Made by a program: the position numbers and the translations under genes | Shown here: positions 55,414-63,802 of the stretch, piece after piece | How positions within the stretch are numbered: the first letter of the stretch is position 1 | How the letters are laid out: each line of letters opens with the position of its first letter | From: Actinomycetospora lemnae | GTDB lineage: Bacteria; Actinomycetota; Actinomycetes; Mycobacteriales; Pseudonocardiaceae | NCBI RefSeq assembly: GCF_028737315.1 | Contig: NZ_JAQZAO010000010.1 | Span: 1-64,000 of the forward strand | Length of the DNA stretch: 64,000 nt | Reading direction: 5' to 3' | The notes under the pieces: model-generated | What the model was told of the DNA's origin: nothing | Database searches by the model: none | Seen by the model: only the letters and a program-made list of their open reading frames with translations

Positions 55414-55679
55414 TCCACACCGAGCAGTGGACGACGTCCATCGACATCGAGGAGCACGAGAAGACCACCCACGCCGTGGCGCGCCTCCACACCCGGGACG
55501 CGACGGCGCTCGAGGGTCGCGGGACGGCGCGGCGCAACCCCGCCGACCGCGACGTGCCCGAGATCGGGGCGGAGCTCGCGGTGGCGCGGGCGCTCGGCGA
55601 CCTCCAGCACCGCCTGCTCGAGGCCGCGATCGGCGACATCGAGCGGGCGACCGGCCAGCCGGTCGAGCTCCAGGGGTGA
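55410..55679 (+). CDS. Rv1738-like DUF1876 protein
   Basis: 89 aa, ATG overlapping the protease stop (ATGA). TEQWTTSIDIEEHEKTTHAVARL, then ALEGRGTARRNPADRDVPEIGAELAVARALGDLQHRLLEAAIGDIERATGQP is the DUF1876 pattern. Rv1738 is among the most strongly hypoxia-induced mycobacterial proteins and its fold resembles ribosome hibernation factors. Last gene of the VOC-PfkB-protease operon. Confidence 0.92.
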   Translation: MIHTEQWTTSIDIEEHEKTTHAVARLHTRDATALEGRGTARRNPADRDVPEIGAELAVARALGDLQHRLLEAAIGDIERATGQPVELQG

Positions 55680-55755
55680 TCGGCGCCGCCCCCACGTCGC
55701 CGTGACCGGTGGCGTCCGGCCGCGGTCCGACGCAAGGACGGGTCCCGGCGGGGAG

Positions 55756-55769
55756 GGGCCGTCCGCCCC
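55756..55769. promoter_or_regulatory. DosR-like box, exact match
   Basis: GGGCC-GTCC-GCCCC followed by T lies 60 nt upstream of the proteasome-activator start at 55829. Confidence 0.65.
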
Positions 55770-55828
55770 TGGTCCCGTGCCCGCGGCGGGGCGGATCCTC
55801 GAGCGGTCGACGAACGCCTGGAGGAGAC

Positions 55829-56416
55829 ATGGTCGTGACGAGCCAGGACCACGGGACCGACGGCCGCGGCGAGGCCGCGGGCGCCGCCACGAGCGCGCCG
55901 GTCACGGGTCCCGTCGTCCACGACACCCGGCGCTGGTCGCGTGACGGTGCCCCGCCGGCCGTCCCGGCCCCGTCCGTGCCGCGGGCGGTCCGCGCCGAGC
56001 CCGAGGCCGCCGCGGACACCGACCGGGAGGTCATCGACGCCGGACCGCTCCTGCGGATCGGCACCATGATCCGCAAGGTGCTCGAGGAGGTCCGGGAGAC
56101 CCCGCTCGACGAGGGTGCCCGGCAGCAGGTCCGCGATCTGCGCACCCTGGCCGTCGACGAGCTCGTCACCCACCTCGGTCCCGAGCTGCGGGCGGAGCTC
56201 CAGGCCCTCGACGTCGGCCTGCCCGCCGACGAGGTACCGAGCGACCTGGAACTGCGGATCGCCCAGGCCCAGCTCGTCGGCTGGCTGGAGGGCCTGTTCC
56301 AGGGCGCCCAGATGGCGTTCGCCGCCGAGCAGATGGCTCAGCGCTCGCAGCTCGAGCGGCTGCGGCAGGAGGCGCAGCAGCGCGAGGCCCGACCGACGTC
56401 GGCGCCCTACCTGTAG
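55829..56416 (+). CDS. bpa: Bacterial proteasome activator (Bpa/PafE-type)
   Basis: 195 aa. After a disordered ~65-residue start, the helical core (IRKVLEEVRETPLDEGARQQVRDLRTLAVDELVTHLGPELRAEL, then ELRIAQAQLVGWLEGLFQGAQMAFAAEQMAQRSQLERLR) matches Bpa/Rv3780. The C-terminus APYL fits the HbYX-type tail that docks on the 20S proteasome. It forms ATP-independent rings that feed unfolded proteins to the proteasome. It lies under its own exact box, unlike the usual proteasome locus. Confidence 0.92.
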   Translation: MVVTSQDHGTDGRGEAAGAATSAPVTGPVVHDTRRWSRDGAPPAVPAPSVPRAVRAEPEAAADTDREVIDAGPLLRIGTMIRKVLEEVRETPLDEGARQQVRDLRTLAVDELVTHLGPELRAELQALDVGLPADEVPSDLELRIAQAQLVGWLEGLFQGAQMAFAAEQMAQRSQLERLRQEAQQREARPTSAPYL

Positions 56417-56460
56417 TCCCCGGTCCGGCCCGAGCCGGAGAGAGACGGTGGTCGAGAGAG

Positions 56461-56760
56461 ATGGAGAAGGACGCGGTGGCCGCGGTGGAGGCGGTGCTCG
56501 GTCGGCTCGACGACCTGATCGACCTCGTGCGGCGGGTGGAGGTCCGTCTCGAGCACCTGGAGCGACGGCAGGCCGGCCCGGTGGGGCTCGGCGACGACGA
56601 GGTCGGGCGACCGCACCGCCTCGCCGTCCCCCTCGAGGGCGAGCGCCCCGTCGGCTCGCTCGTCGACGACGGTGCCGAGGACGTGTTCCTCGACGCCGCC
56701 CGCCGGGACCTGTCCGGCGATCTCCCCCGCGACCTCCCGGGCCGGGCGGGAGCGACCTGA
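56461..56760 (+). CDS. Small coiled-coil hypothetical protein
   Basis: 99 aa. The N-terminal 40 residues form a likely coiled coil (AVEAVLGRLDDLIDLVRRVEVRLEHLERRQ). The rest is acidic and partly disordered with an FLDAARRDLSGDLPRDLPG tail. No family recognised. It is 44 nt behind bpa, probably the same transcript, and ends at a hairpin. Confidence 0.65.
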   Translation: MEKDAVAAVEAVLGRLDDLIDLVRRVEVRLEHLERRQAGPVGLGDDEVGRPHRLAVPLEGERPVGSLVDDGAEDVFLDAARRDLSGDLPRDLPGRAGAT

Positions 56761-56762
56761 GC

Positions 56763-56808
56763 GCACGCCGAGGTCGGGCCGCCGACCGGCGACCCGACCT
56801 CGGGGTGC
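56763..56808. terminator. Bidirectional hairpin terminator
   Basis: An 11-bp stem (56768-56778 with 56793-56803), extended by four pairs beyond one mismatch, lies between the convergent ends at 56760 and 56840. Confidence 0.7.
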
Positions 56809-56839
56809 GGGCTCGGGGTGCGGACGACGCCGCGGGCCG

Positions 56840-57307
56840 TCAGCCCTTCTCGATCGGGATGGTCGTGGGCTCGGGGCCCTTCTCCACCGCGGGCATCGGG
56901 ATCCGGACCGTGAGCATGCCGTCGGTGTAGGACGCCGTCACGGCCGCCGGGTCCACCCCCTCCGGCAGGGGCAGGCGGCGGGCGAAGGTCCCGTAGCGCA
57001 GCTCGTGCCGGTGGTAGCCCTTGTCCTCGGTGTCCTCGGTGATCCTGCGCTCGGCACGCAGGTCGAGGAGCCCGTTGTCGATGGTCAGACGCAGGTCCTT
57101 CTCCGGGTCGATGCCCGGGATCTCCGCCTTGATCACGAGGTCGCCGTCCTCGCGGTACTCGTCGACCTTGATGATCTCCTCGGGGGCCTGCATCGCGGGC
57201 CGGTCCCACATGCGGGCCGGGAACGCCCGCATCCAGTCGTCGAACATGCGGTCGAACTGCCGGAAGACGTCGCCCGAGGTCATGGGCGCGCGTCGGGTGA
57301 TTGCCAT
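56840..57307 (-). CDS. Small heat-shock protein Hsp20/alpha-crystallin
   Basis: 155 aa, ATG behind GGAGG. N-terminal Phe/Arg/Met-rich segment (DVFRQFDRMFDDWMRAFPARMW), alpha-crystallin domain about 45-140 (IKVDEYREDGDLVIKAEIPGIDPEKDLRLTIDNGLLDLRAERR, YGTFARRLPLPEGVD) and the C-terminal IxI/V-type TTIPIEKG. ATP-independent holdase; the mycobacterial counterpart HspX/Acr is a hallmark DosR target. An exact box sits 50 nt upstream. Confidence 0.95.
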   Translation of the reverse strand: MAITRRAPMTSGDVFRQFDRMFDDWMRAFPARMWDRPAMQAPEEIIKVDEYREDGDLVIKAEIPGIDPEKDLRLTIDNGLLDLRAERRITEDTEDKGYHRHELRYGTFARRLPLPEGVDPAAVTASYTDGMLTVRIPMPAVEKGPEPTTIPIEKG

Positions 57308-57356
57308 GGTCTCCACCTCCGCCACCGAGGCTGTGGCGGCGCGGTGCGCGTCTCCA

Positions 57357-57370
57357 GGGACGAACGGCCC
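57357..57370. promoter_or_regulatory. DosR-like box, exact match
   Basis: A-GGGAC-GAAC-GGCCC lies 50 nt upstream of the hsp20 start (57307) and 106 nt before the divergent pseudokinase gene. Confidence 0.72.
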
Positions 57371-57475
57371 GCCGTGGACCGGTATCCCGTCCCGTCCGTG
57401 ACGGTGCCGGCGGCCGTGTCGCCCTCTCCGGCTCCCGGCCACGCTCCCGGTAGCCGAATCGTGGGGGGGATCGTC

Positions 57476-58750
57476 GTGCACCTGGTCGAGCAACAGGCCG
57501 CCACGGACCCGGCGATCGAGGACGCCGACGCGCCGCTCGTCGGCGCGCGCTACCGGCTCGTGCGGCTGCTGACCGCCGACCGACGGCGACGGGTGCACGA
57601 GGCGTGGGACACGCGCCTGCAACGCGCCGTCGCCCTCGTGCTGGTCGCGCCCGCGCCCGGGACCGATCCCGGACCGACGCTGTCGCTCGCCCCGACGGCA
57701 CCGGTGCACCTGCACCGGCCCGGTCTCGCCGAGCTCTACGACGGCGGCGTGCACGACGGCGAGGTCTTCCTGGTCTGCCAGCGCATCCCGGGACCGACGC
57801 TCGAACAGCGGCTGTCGACGCGCTGGACGGTGCCCGAGCTCGCCGAGCTCGCGCGGGCCGTGGCCCGCACGCTCGCCGAGGTCCACCGGCACGGCGCGGC
57901 CCACGGAGCCCTCACGCCGGGCCGTGTCCTGCTCGGCGGACCCCACCCGGTCATCGCCGAGTGCGGTGTCGCGGACCTCGTCGAGCAGTGGTCCGGGCTC
58001 GCCGACGACAGCCCCTACCGGGCGCCCGAGCAGGCCACGGGCCGCACCGGTCCCGCCGCGGACGTCTTCGCGCTCGGCCGGATGCTCCTCGACGCGCCGG
58101 TGCGTCGCCCCTTCGCCGCGGATGCGCGCGCCCTGCACGCGCTGGCCGCCCGGATGACCGTGGTCGCGCCGGACGAGCGTCCCGACGCCGTCGAGGTGGC
58201 CTCGACGCTGGCCGCGATCCTGGCCGCGTCCCGTGGCGGCCCGGGGGACGGCCGCCTGACGAGGGGGCGGACGCGCCGGCGGCTCGCCCGCACGGTCGCC
58301 GCGGGCGCGGTGCTCGGGGGGATGGTCCTGGGGGCCTCCACGGCCGTCGCCCTCCTCGGGGACCCGGCCCCGGGTGGGTCGGCCCTCGTCGCGCCGCCCG
58401 CCCCGCCCGTCGCCGCGGCGCCCAGCACCACCGGGCTCCGACCCGACGCGCCCGCCCCGACGACGAGGGTCCGGGCGACACCCCGGACCGACGGCGTCTC
58501 CCCCGTCGCGGCGACCCGGTCGTCCGCGTCCGGCGGCACGGTCGAGCCGGCGCCGCCCGACGTCGTGCCGACCGACGGGGAGCCCGGCACGACGCGCCCG
58601 TCGACCACCCCGTCGACCACCCCGTCGACCACCCCGTCGACCACCCCGTGGACGACCCCGTCGACCACCGAGCGCCCCACCACGAGCGAGCCGAGCGAGC
58701 CCACCGAGCCCACCGAGCCCACCGAGGCCGGCCCGGACACCGGCTCCTGA
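57476..58750 (+). CDS. Membrane-anchored Ser/Thr pseudokinase
   Basis: 424 aa from a GTG at 57476 (GTG 57461 also possible). A PknB-like kinase fold (about 23-255) followed by a membrane helix (about 274-297) and a Thr/Pro-rich external tail with PST repeats. Key residues are gone: no glycine loop (LLTADRRRRVHEAWD), the VAxK Lys is Val55, HRD reads His143-Gly-Ala, DFG reads Glu162-Cys-Gly. The fold markers YRAPEQATGRTGPAADVFALG remain. Probably a catalytically dead, cell-wall-facing receptor or scaffold. Confidence 0.82.
   Translation: MHLVEQQAATDPAIEDADAPLVGARYRLVRLLTADRRRRVHEAWDTRLQRAVALVLVAPAPGTDPGPTLSLAPTAPVHLHRPGLAELYDGGVHDGEVFLVCQRIPGPTLEQRLSTRWTVPELAELARAVARTLAEVHRHGAAHGALTPGRVLLGGPHPVIAECGVADLVEQWSGLADDSPYRAPEQATGRTGPAADVFALGRMLLDAPVRRPFAADARALHALAARMTVVAPDERPDAVEVASTLAAILAASRGGPGDGRLTRGRTRRRLARTVAAGAVLGGMVLGASTAVALLGDPAPGGSALVAPPAPPVAAAPSTTGLRPDAPAPTTRVRATPRTDGVSPVAATRSSASGGTVEPAPPDVVPTDGEPGTTRPSTTPSTTPSTTPSTTPWTTPSTTERPTTSEPSEPTEPTEPTEAGPDTGS
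58598..58669 (+). repeat. 12-bp tandem repeat coding PSTT
   Basis: Six tandem copies of CCGTCGACCACC (the fifth diverged to CCGTGGACGACC) encode a Pro-Ser-Thr-Thr repeat in the extracytoplasmic tail of the pseudokinase. Confidence 0.85.
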
Positions 58751-58758
58751 ACGAGGCC

Positions 58759-59097
58759 CTACCGCGGCCCGGTGAGGTGGCGCAGCGTCGCCAGCAGCCA
58801 CAGCACCACCGTCAGCAGCACGAGGGCGAACAGGGCGGCGGGGCTGCCGGACACCATCGTCACCACGGCGACGATCCCCGTGAGCAGACCCAGCGCGGCG
58901 GGCGCCCGCATCGCCGCCGGCGCGATCGGTCCGCCCCAGGCCCCACCGACGCCCGCGGCCGCCACGCCGAGAGCCGTGACCAGCAGCGCGGTCCCGCGCA
59001 CGCCGTCGAACGGCGCGAGCACCGTCGTGCTGCCCAGCAGCCACACGACGACCGCCGCGAGCACCAGGAGGCCGGCGGCGACGTCCCGGGGCCTCAC
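58759..59097 (-). CDS. Small four-helix membrane protein
   Basis: 112 aa, GTG overlapping the upstream stop (GTGA). Four hydrophobic helices nearly fill the sequence; the end LLTVVLWLLATLRHLTGPR matches the paralogue at 39126-39530. Function unknown. Coupled to the RafH-like hibernation factor. Confidence 0.75.
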   Translation of the reverse strand: MRPRDVAAGLLVLAAVVVWLLGSTTVLAPFDGVRGTALLVTALGVAAAGVGGAWGGPIAPAAMRAPAALGLLTGIVAVVTMVSGSPAALFALVLLTVVLWLLATLRHLTGPR

Positions 59098-59963
59098 GGC
59101 GCCGGACGGGGCCCACCCGCCTCCGCGCCCGCCTCCGCGCCGGCCTCCACGTCGGCCTCCACGTCGGCCTCCACGTCGGCCTCCACGTCGGCCTCCACGT
59201 CGACGAGCACCGCGCGTCCCCGGTCGTCGAGGTGCACGACCCGGGTGCGGCCGCGCTCGGGGTCGTGGAAGAAGAGGAACGGCCAGCCGGAGACGCGCAG
59301 GTGCTCGACCGCCTCCTCCGGGCTGGCCGTGCGCGCGGGGTCGGGGCTGACCGTCAGGCCGTCCCGCTCCGACGCGGCCGGGGCCGAGCCGTCGGACAGG
59401 GCCAGCCGACGCCCGGTGGCGCCGACCCGGTAGACGACGGCGCGCCGGCCCGTGGTCCGCTCGACGAAGAGGTGGAAGGCCTCGTCGCGGGCCTCCATGA
59501 CGGCCACCGCGTCGGTCACGGAGGTCGGCACGGCCTGGACGACGTCGTGGCGGTCGACGGCCGCGTCCGGCTCCCGCCCGCTCTCGGGGGCACCGGTGCG
59601 GTGGTGCCGGCGCCGGGCGTGGACGTCACCGACGCGCCGGCGGAGCCGATCGACGAGCAGGTCCACCGCCTCCCGGGGCTCGCTGCCGACGACGTGCACG
59701 TGGAGGCGGCGACCGGCGAGGTCGACGTGCGCGCTCGCCACCACCGGCCGCTCCCGCGCCGGGTCGTCGTGGCGGACCACGCGGACGCGGGCCGCCCCGA
59801 TCGGGTGGACGCCGTGGTCGAGGGCGTGCAGGACCTTGTCGCGGACGTACGGGGCGAGGTCCCGGGCGATCGTCCCGCGCAGCTCCACGACGGGCGGGGC
59901 GACGCGGTCGGCGGCGGACGGCGTGGCGTGCGGGACCGGACGGTCGGTGGCGTGGGGAGTCAT
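59094..59963 (-). CDS. RafH/Rv0079-like ribosome hibernation factor
   Basis: 289 aa. An N-terminal HPF/YfiA-like domain (about 25-115: VELRGTIARDLAPYVRDKVLHALDHG ... SAHVDLAGRRLHVHVVGSEPREAVDLLVDRLRRRV) and two C-terminal HPF dimerisation-type repeats (EAFHLFVERTTGRRAVVYR and WPFLFFHDPERGRTRVVHLDDRGR). This matches the DosR-controlled factor RafH (MSMEG_3935/Rv0079), which stabilises idle ribosomes in hypoxia. The C-terminus carries an EADV repeat. An exact box lies 36 nt upstream of the ATG. Confidence 0.85.
   Translation of the reverse strand: MTPHATDRPVPHATPSAADRVAPPVVELRGTIARDLAPYVRDKVLHALDHGVHPIGAARVRVVRHDDPARERPVVASAHVDLAGRRLHVHVVGSEPREAVDLLVDRLRRRVGDVHARRRHHRTGAPESGREPDAAVDRHDVVQAVPTSVTDAVAVMEARDEAFHLFVERTTGRRAVVYRVGATGRRLALSDGSAPAASERDGLTVSPDPARTASPEEAVEHLRVSGWPFLFFHDPERGRTRVVHLDDRGRAVLVDVEADVEADVEADVEADVEAGAEAGAEAGGPRPAP
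59119..59202 (-). repeat. 12-bp tandem repeat coding EADV
   Basis: Seven consecutive 12-bp units (five identical GCCTCCACGTCG at 59143-59202, two diverged before them) encode an acidic Val-Glu-Ala-Asp tail on the hibernation factor. Confidence 0.85.
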
Positions 59964-59998
59964 GCCGGGACGGTGACCCGACCCGCCGGAGCGCGGCA

Positions 59999-60012
59999 GG
60001 GTCCTTGGGCCC
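59999..60012. promoter_or_regulatory. DosR-like box, exact match
   Basis: A-GGGTC-CTTG-GGCCC lies 36 nt upstream of the hibernation-factor start (59963). A 3-nt-spacer variant (GGGAC-GGT-GACCC) is at 59967-59979. Confidence 0.7.
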
Positions 60013-60062
60013 GGTGCCCCGTCCCGGGCGCACGGGCCGGGAGCGGGTCGGAGGACCCGGGG

Positions 60063-62408
60063 TCAGTCCCGGCCCCGGACGCTCCCCCGCGCGGCGTCGA
60101 GCAGCACCCGCCGCTCGGCGTGCCCGATCGCGGCCCGGACCGCGTCGACGGCGTGCGGGTCCACCGACACCGCGTCGATCCCCGCCCGGACCAGCACCTC
60201 GACGAACTCCGGCCGGCGCGTCGGCGCCTGGCCGCACAGCGACGTCGGCACCCCGCGGCCCCGCGCGGTCGCGATGATCCGCTCGATGGCGTCGACCACG
60301 GCGGCGTCGCCCTCGTCGTACACCTCGGCACAGCGCTCGCTGTCCCGGTCGACCCCGAGCATCAGCTGGGTGAGGTCGTTGCTACCGATCGAGACCCCGT
60401 CGATGCCGGCGGCGAGGTACTCCGGCAGCCGGTACACGACCGAGGGCACCTCGGCGGTCAGCCACCGCTGCAGGCCGCGCTGTCGCCCGAGCGGTCCGGC
60501 GTCGACGATCTCGAGGCACGCCTCGAGCTCCCAGCGCGTCCGGACGAACGGCAGCATCACGTGCAGGTTCGGCGACTGCTCCCGGACGCGGGCGAGGGCG
60601 CGCAGCTCGAGCGCGAACACCTCCGGCTCGCGCAGGTACCGGTAGGCGCCCCGGAAGCCGATCATCGGGTTGCTCTCCACCGGCTCGTGCCGGTCGCCCC
60701 CGACCAGCCCCCGGAACTCGTTGCTGCGCAGGTCGGTGGTCCGGTAGAGCACGGGGCGCGGGGCGAACGCCCGGGCGATCGTCCCGACCGAGGCGGCGAC
60801 CTGGTCGACGAACGCCTCCTGGTCCCCGCGGGCCACCACCTCCCGCGGGTGCACCCCGCCGAGCGCCGCCGTCAGGAGGAACTCGGCGCGGAGCAGCCCG
60901 ACGCCGTCCACGCCGGGCCGGGCCGCGACGCGCTCGGCCGCCTCGGGCAGCGCGAGGTTGACGTGGACCTCCGTGCCGAGCGCGGCGACCCCACCGCCCG
61001 GCACCTCCGGGGCGGCGCCGGCCGCACCCGCCGGGCGCGTGAGCGCGCCGGCGGGCCGGGTGGCGACGACGCCCGTGCCCGCGCCGTCGGTGTCGACCGC
61101 GCCGGCGAGGACCTCGCCGGTGCTGCCGTCGACGGTGACGACCCGCCCGTCGGTCAGCACGCTCGTGCCCTCGCGGGTGCCGACGACGCAGGGCACGCCC
61201 AGCTCGCGCGCCGCGATCGCGGCGTGGCACGTCGCGCCCCCGGTGTCGGTGACGATCGCGCCGGCGCGGCGCAGGGTGGGCAGCCAGTCGGGGTTGGTCA
61301 GCGGGGCGACGAGCACCTCGCCCGGCTGCAGCGCGGCGCCCTCGTCGGGCGTGCGCAGGACCCGGACCCGCCCCGTGACGCGCCCCGGTGTCGCCGGGAG
61401 GCCGCGCAGCAGGGCCGCGGCGGCGCCGCGCGAGCCGTCGTCGAGCCCGGTCGTGACCGGGCGGGCCTGGACGAGCCACAGGCGCTCGCCGGCGAACGCC
61501 CACTCCACGTCCTGGGGCCGCCCGTAGTGGGCCTCCACGCGGCGGGCGAGGGCCGCGACCGCGACGATCTCGTCGGGTCGCAGGACGGGCGCGGCCCCGC
61601 GTTCAGCGTCGAGGGGCACCGTGAGGTCGGCGCCGTCGGGCCCTCGGACGACCTGGTGGGTCTGGGTGCCGACGCGCATCGAGCGCAGCCGCCCGTCCCC
61701 GTCGACCTCGTAGGTGTCCGGCTCGACCGTGCCGCCGACCACGACCTCGCCCTGGCCGAACGCCGCCTCGATCAGCACGCGTCCGCGCTCGCCGGTGCGG
61801 GGGTCGGCGGTGAACGCGACGCCCGCGCGGTCGGCGGGCACCATCGCCTGCACCACGACCGCGATGGCCGGCTCGCTCCGGAACCCGCGGGCCGCGCGGT
61901 AGGCGACGACCCGCGCGCCGAACAGCGACGCCCAGCAGTCCACGATCCGCCGCGCCAGCTCGTCGCCGTCACGGACGTTGGTGAACGAGGCGTTCATGCC
62001 GGCGAAGGACGCCTGCGCGCCGTCCTCGCCGACCGCCGACGAGCGCACCGCGACCACGGGCTCGCCCAGGGCCTTCCACGCCGCGTGGACGTGCTCGGCG
62101 AGCGCCGGGGGCATCCCCGCCGCGCGGACGCGGTCGGCGAGCGCCGCGCAGAGGTCGGGCAGGCGGTCGGCCGGCGCCTCGAGCGCCTCCGCGTGCCCGG
62201 CCGCGAGCGCGGCGCGCGCACCGGCGGCCTCCATCGCCGACCGGTAGCCGTCGGCCGGGAGGACGAACCCGTCGGGGACGGGGAAGCCCGCGGCGATCAG
62301 CTCACCGAGGTGGGCGGCCTTGCCCCCGACCTCCTCGGCGTCGGTGGCGCGCAGGTCGCCCAGGGGCCGCACGACGCCCGTCGCCGGCCGCTCGGTGGTG
62401 GTGCTCAA
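60063..62408 (-). CDS. ppsA: Phosphoenolpyruvate synthase
   Basis: 781 aa, normal length. Pyruvate + ATP + H2O to PEP + AMP + Pi. N-terminal ATP-grasp (EVGGKAAHLGELIAAGFPVPDGFVL, VAVRSSAVGEDGAQASFAGMNASF), swivelling domain with phospho-His395 (DTGGATCHAAIAARELGVPCVVGT), C-terminal TIM barrel (GVGLLRAEFLL, GSNDLTQLMLGVDRDSE, SLCGQAP with the acid/base Cys). The start is TTG at 62408, supported by GGGAGGACA upstream and alignment of the N-terminus. It would recycle pyruvate into gluconeogenesis. Confidence 0.93.
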   Translation of the reverse strand: MSTTTERPATGVVRPLGDLRATDAEEVGGKAAHLGELIAAGFPVPDGFVLPADGYRSAMEAAGARAALAAGHAEALEAPADRLPDLCAALADRVRAAGMPPALAEHVHAAWKALGEPVVAVRSSAVGEDGAQASFAGMNASFTNVRDGDELARRIVDCWASLFGARVVAYRAARGFRSEPAIAVVVQAMVPADRAGVAFTADPRTGERGRVLIEAAFGQGEVVVGGTVEPDTYEVDGDGRLRSMRVGTQTHQVVRGPDGADLTVPLDAERGAAPVLRPDEIVAVAALARRVEAHYGRPQDVEWAFAGERLWLVQARPVTTGLDDGSRGAAAALLRGLPATPGRVTGRVRVLRTPDEGAALQPGEVLVAPLTNPDWLPTLRRAGAIVTDTGGATCHAAIAARELGVPCVVGTREGTSVLTDGRVVTVDGSTGEVLAGAVDTDGAGTGVVATRPAGALTRPAGAAGAAPEVPGGGVAALGTEVHVNLALPEAAERVAARPGVDGVGLLRAEFLLTAALGGVHPREVVARGDQEAFVDQVAASVGTIARAFAPRPVLYRTTDLRSNEFRGLVGGDRHEPVESNPMIGFRGAYRYLREPEVFALELRALARVREQSPNLHVMLPFVRTRWELEACLEIVDAGPLGRQRGLQRWLTAEVPSVVYRLPEYLAAGIDGVSIGSNDLTQLMLGVDRDSERCAEVYDEGDAAVVDAIERIIATARGRGVPTSLCGQAPTRRPEFVEVLVRAGIDAVSVDPHAVDAVRAAIGHAERRVLLDAARGSVRGRD

Positions 62409-62453
62409 CGCTGTCCTCCCGGGTCGTGGGCGGCACCCCGCGGCGGCCGCCCG

Positions 62454-62882
62454 TCAGGGCGCGGCCGCCGGCGCGGCGCCCTCGTCGTGGGTCGTGCCGG
62501 CGGTGTGCGGCAGGGCCTCGAGCCAGGAGACGGCCTCGTCGAAGCCGTCCTCGCCGAAGACGCGCATCGGGAAGGACACGAGGAAGCTCGCGAGGTGGGC
62601 GAACTCGTCGACCCACCTGATGTCGCTGACGAGCGCGTAGCCCTCGATGGAGCGCCACAGCCGCGGGTGGCGCATCCACGCCTCGGCCTTGCCCCACACC
62701 GCGCCGGCCGTGAAGCCCTCGTACTCCGGTCCCATCCGCAGCAGGATCCGCAGGCGACGGCCCTCGCCCTCGGCCTCGGCCAGGAGCGGCTCCACCGTCG
62801 CCGCGTAGTCGTCCGCCGAGATCCGGCCGACGGCGTCGAAGCCCGCGATCCGGTCCGGGAGCCCCGGGATCTTCCGCAACAT
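62454..62882 (-). CDS. SpoIIAA/STAS-like protein
   Basis: 142 aa, ATG behind ACAGGAGGC. The pattern VGRISADDYAATVEPLLAEAEGEGRRLRILLRMGPEYEGFTAGAVWGKAEAWMRHPRLWRSIEGYALVSDIRWV, then FPMRVFGEDGFDEAVSWLEAL is that of STAS/SEC14-like (SpoIIAA-like) single-domain proteins. Role unknown. It precedes ppsA by 45 nt, likely the same transcript. Confidence 0.85.
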   Translation of the reverse strand: MLRKIPGLPDRIAGFDAVGRISADDYAATVEPLLAEAEGEGRRLRILLRMGPEYEGFTAGAVWGKAEAWMRHPRLWRSIEGYALVSDIRWVDEFAHLASFLVSFPMRVFGEDGFDEAVSWLEALPHTAGTTHDEGAAPAAAP

Positions 62883-62970
62883 GTCCGCCTCCTGTCGTCG
62901 GGGCGGCCGCGGCCGGCAGGCGCGCCGCGACCTCGTGACGAGCCTCGGCCGCGCGGCAGGGCCCTCGGCA

Positions 62971-63003
62971 GGGTCGAACGACCGGCCGAGGGTCCCCGCG
63001 CCC
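62971..63003. promoter_or_regulatory. DosR-like boxes, one mismatch each
   Basis: A-GGGTC-GAAC-GACCG (62971-62984) and GGGTC-CCCG-CGCCC (62990-63003) start 19 bp apart, 89 nt upstream of the SpoIIAA-like start (62882). Confidence 0.5.
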
Positions 63004-63019
63004 GGGGACCTCCGGTCCG

Positions 63020-63802
63020 TCAGCCGGCGGCGCCGGCCGGCACCTCGCCGTCCCGACGCGCGTCCTCCTCGGCGGCCCAGGCGATCGCCGCGTCCAGGTC
63101 CGCGGACGGGAAGTGGCGGACGACCGGGTGCAGCGCCCTGTCGGCGATCGTCGCGCCCACGGTGGGGACGGTGCCGTCGACGGCGAGCGCCAGCCGCCGG
63201 ATGCGGCGCTGGTGCCCCGCCACGAAGCCGAGGTGGCGCCACAGCGCGGCGACGTTCTCCCAGCCCGGCACGCCGGGTGCGTGCAGGACCAGGCCGCGCA
63301 GCTCCGGTGTGGTCCCCAGCTGCTCGTCGACGACGGCGGCGAGGGCGTCGATGTCGGCGGCCTGCAGCGGGCGGTCGGCCTCGACCACGACCACGCCGGT
63401 CCCGGGTCCGGTCCGCGTCCGGATGCGGGGCGCCTCGGGCAGGGAAAGCAGCCACGCCACGGCGTCCTCGCGCTCGGCGATGCCGAACACGCGCAGCGGG
63501 TACGGCACCGCGAAGGCGGCGAGACGGCACGCGGTGCGGATCCAGGAGACGTCGGTGACGACCGCGCACGCCGCGAAGCGCCCGATCGCGCGCACGCCGA
63601 GCCGGAGGTCCTCCCACAGCGCCGGCGGGGTGAGCCCGGTGTAGTCGTCCTCGACCTGGCAGAGGATGCGCATCCGGCGGTCCGTGCGCTCGGTCTCCTG
63701 CAGCATCGGGAGCACGACCCGGTCGTACTCGCCGCGGGTCAGCACCCCCGCTGCGCGGACGGCGACGATCTCGGGCGGCACGTCGGTCATCTTCTCGAGC
63801 AC
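63020..63802 (-). CDS. Tandem SpoIIAA/STAS-like protein
   Basis: 260 aa from a GTG at 63802 with GAGGAGGAA upstream. Two SpoIIAA-like domains: about 1-125 (GVLTRGEYDRVVLPMLQETERTDRRMRILCQVEDDYTGLTPPALWEDL) and about 130-240 (ADIDALAAVVDEQLGTTPELRGLVLHAPGVPGWENVAALWRHLGFVAGHQRRIRRLALAVDG). The first is close to the single-domain protein at 62454. Function unknown. Confidence 0.82.
   Translation of the reverse strand: MLEKMTDVPPEIVAVRAAGVLTRGEYDRVVLPMLQETERTDRRMRILCQVEDDYTGLTPPALWEDLRLGVRAIGRFAACAVVTDVSWIRTACRLAAFAVPYPLRVFGIAEREDAVAWLLSLPEAPRIRTRTGPGTGVVVVEADRPLQAADIDALAAVVDEQLGTTPELRGLVLHAPGVPGWENVAALWRHLGFVAGHQRRIRRLALAVDGTVPTVGATIADRALHPVVRHFPSADLDAAIAWAAEEDARRDGEVPAGAAG

Noticed and set aside
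58598-59202. Tandem repeats considered as a CRISPR-like array
   Set aside because: Units are 12 bp, contiguous without spacers, and in frame inside genes; no cas genes are present.
59232-63644. Very long open frame on the plus strand (and others of 500-1240 codons, e.g. minus strand 7414-11148 and 39967-43515)
   Set aside because: These lie opposite well-recognised genes (ppsA, cydDC, the P-type ATPase) and give low-complexity Arg/Ala/Gly/His translations without motifs. High G+C makes stop codons rare in shadow frames.
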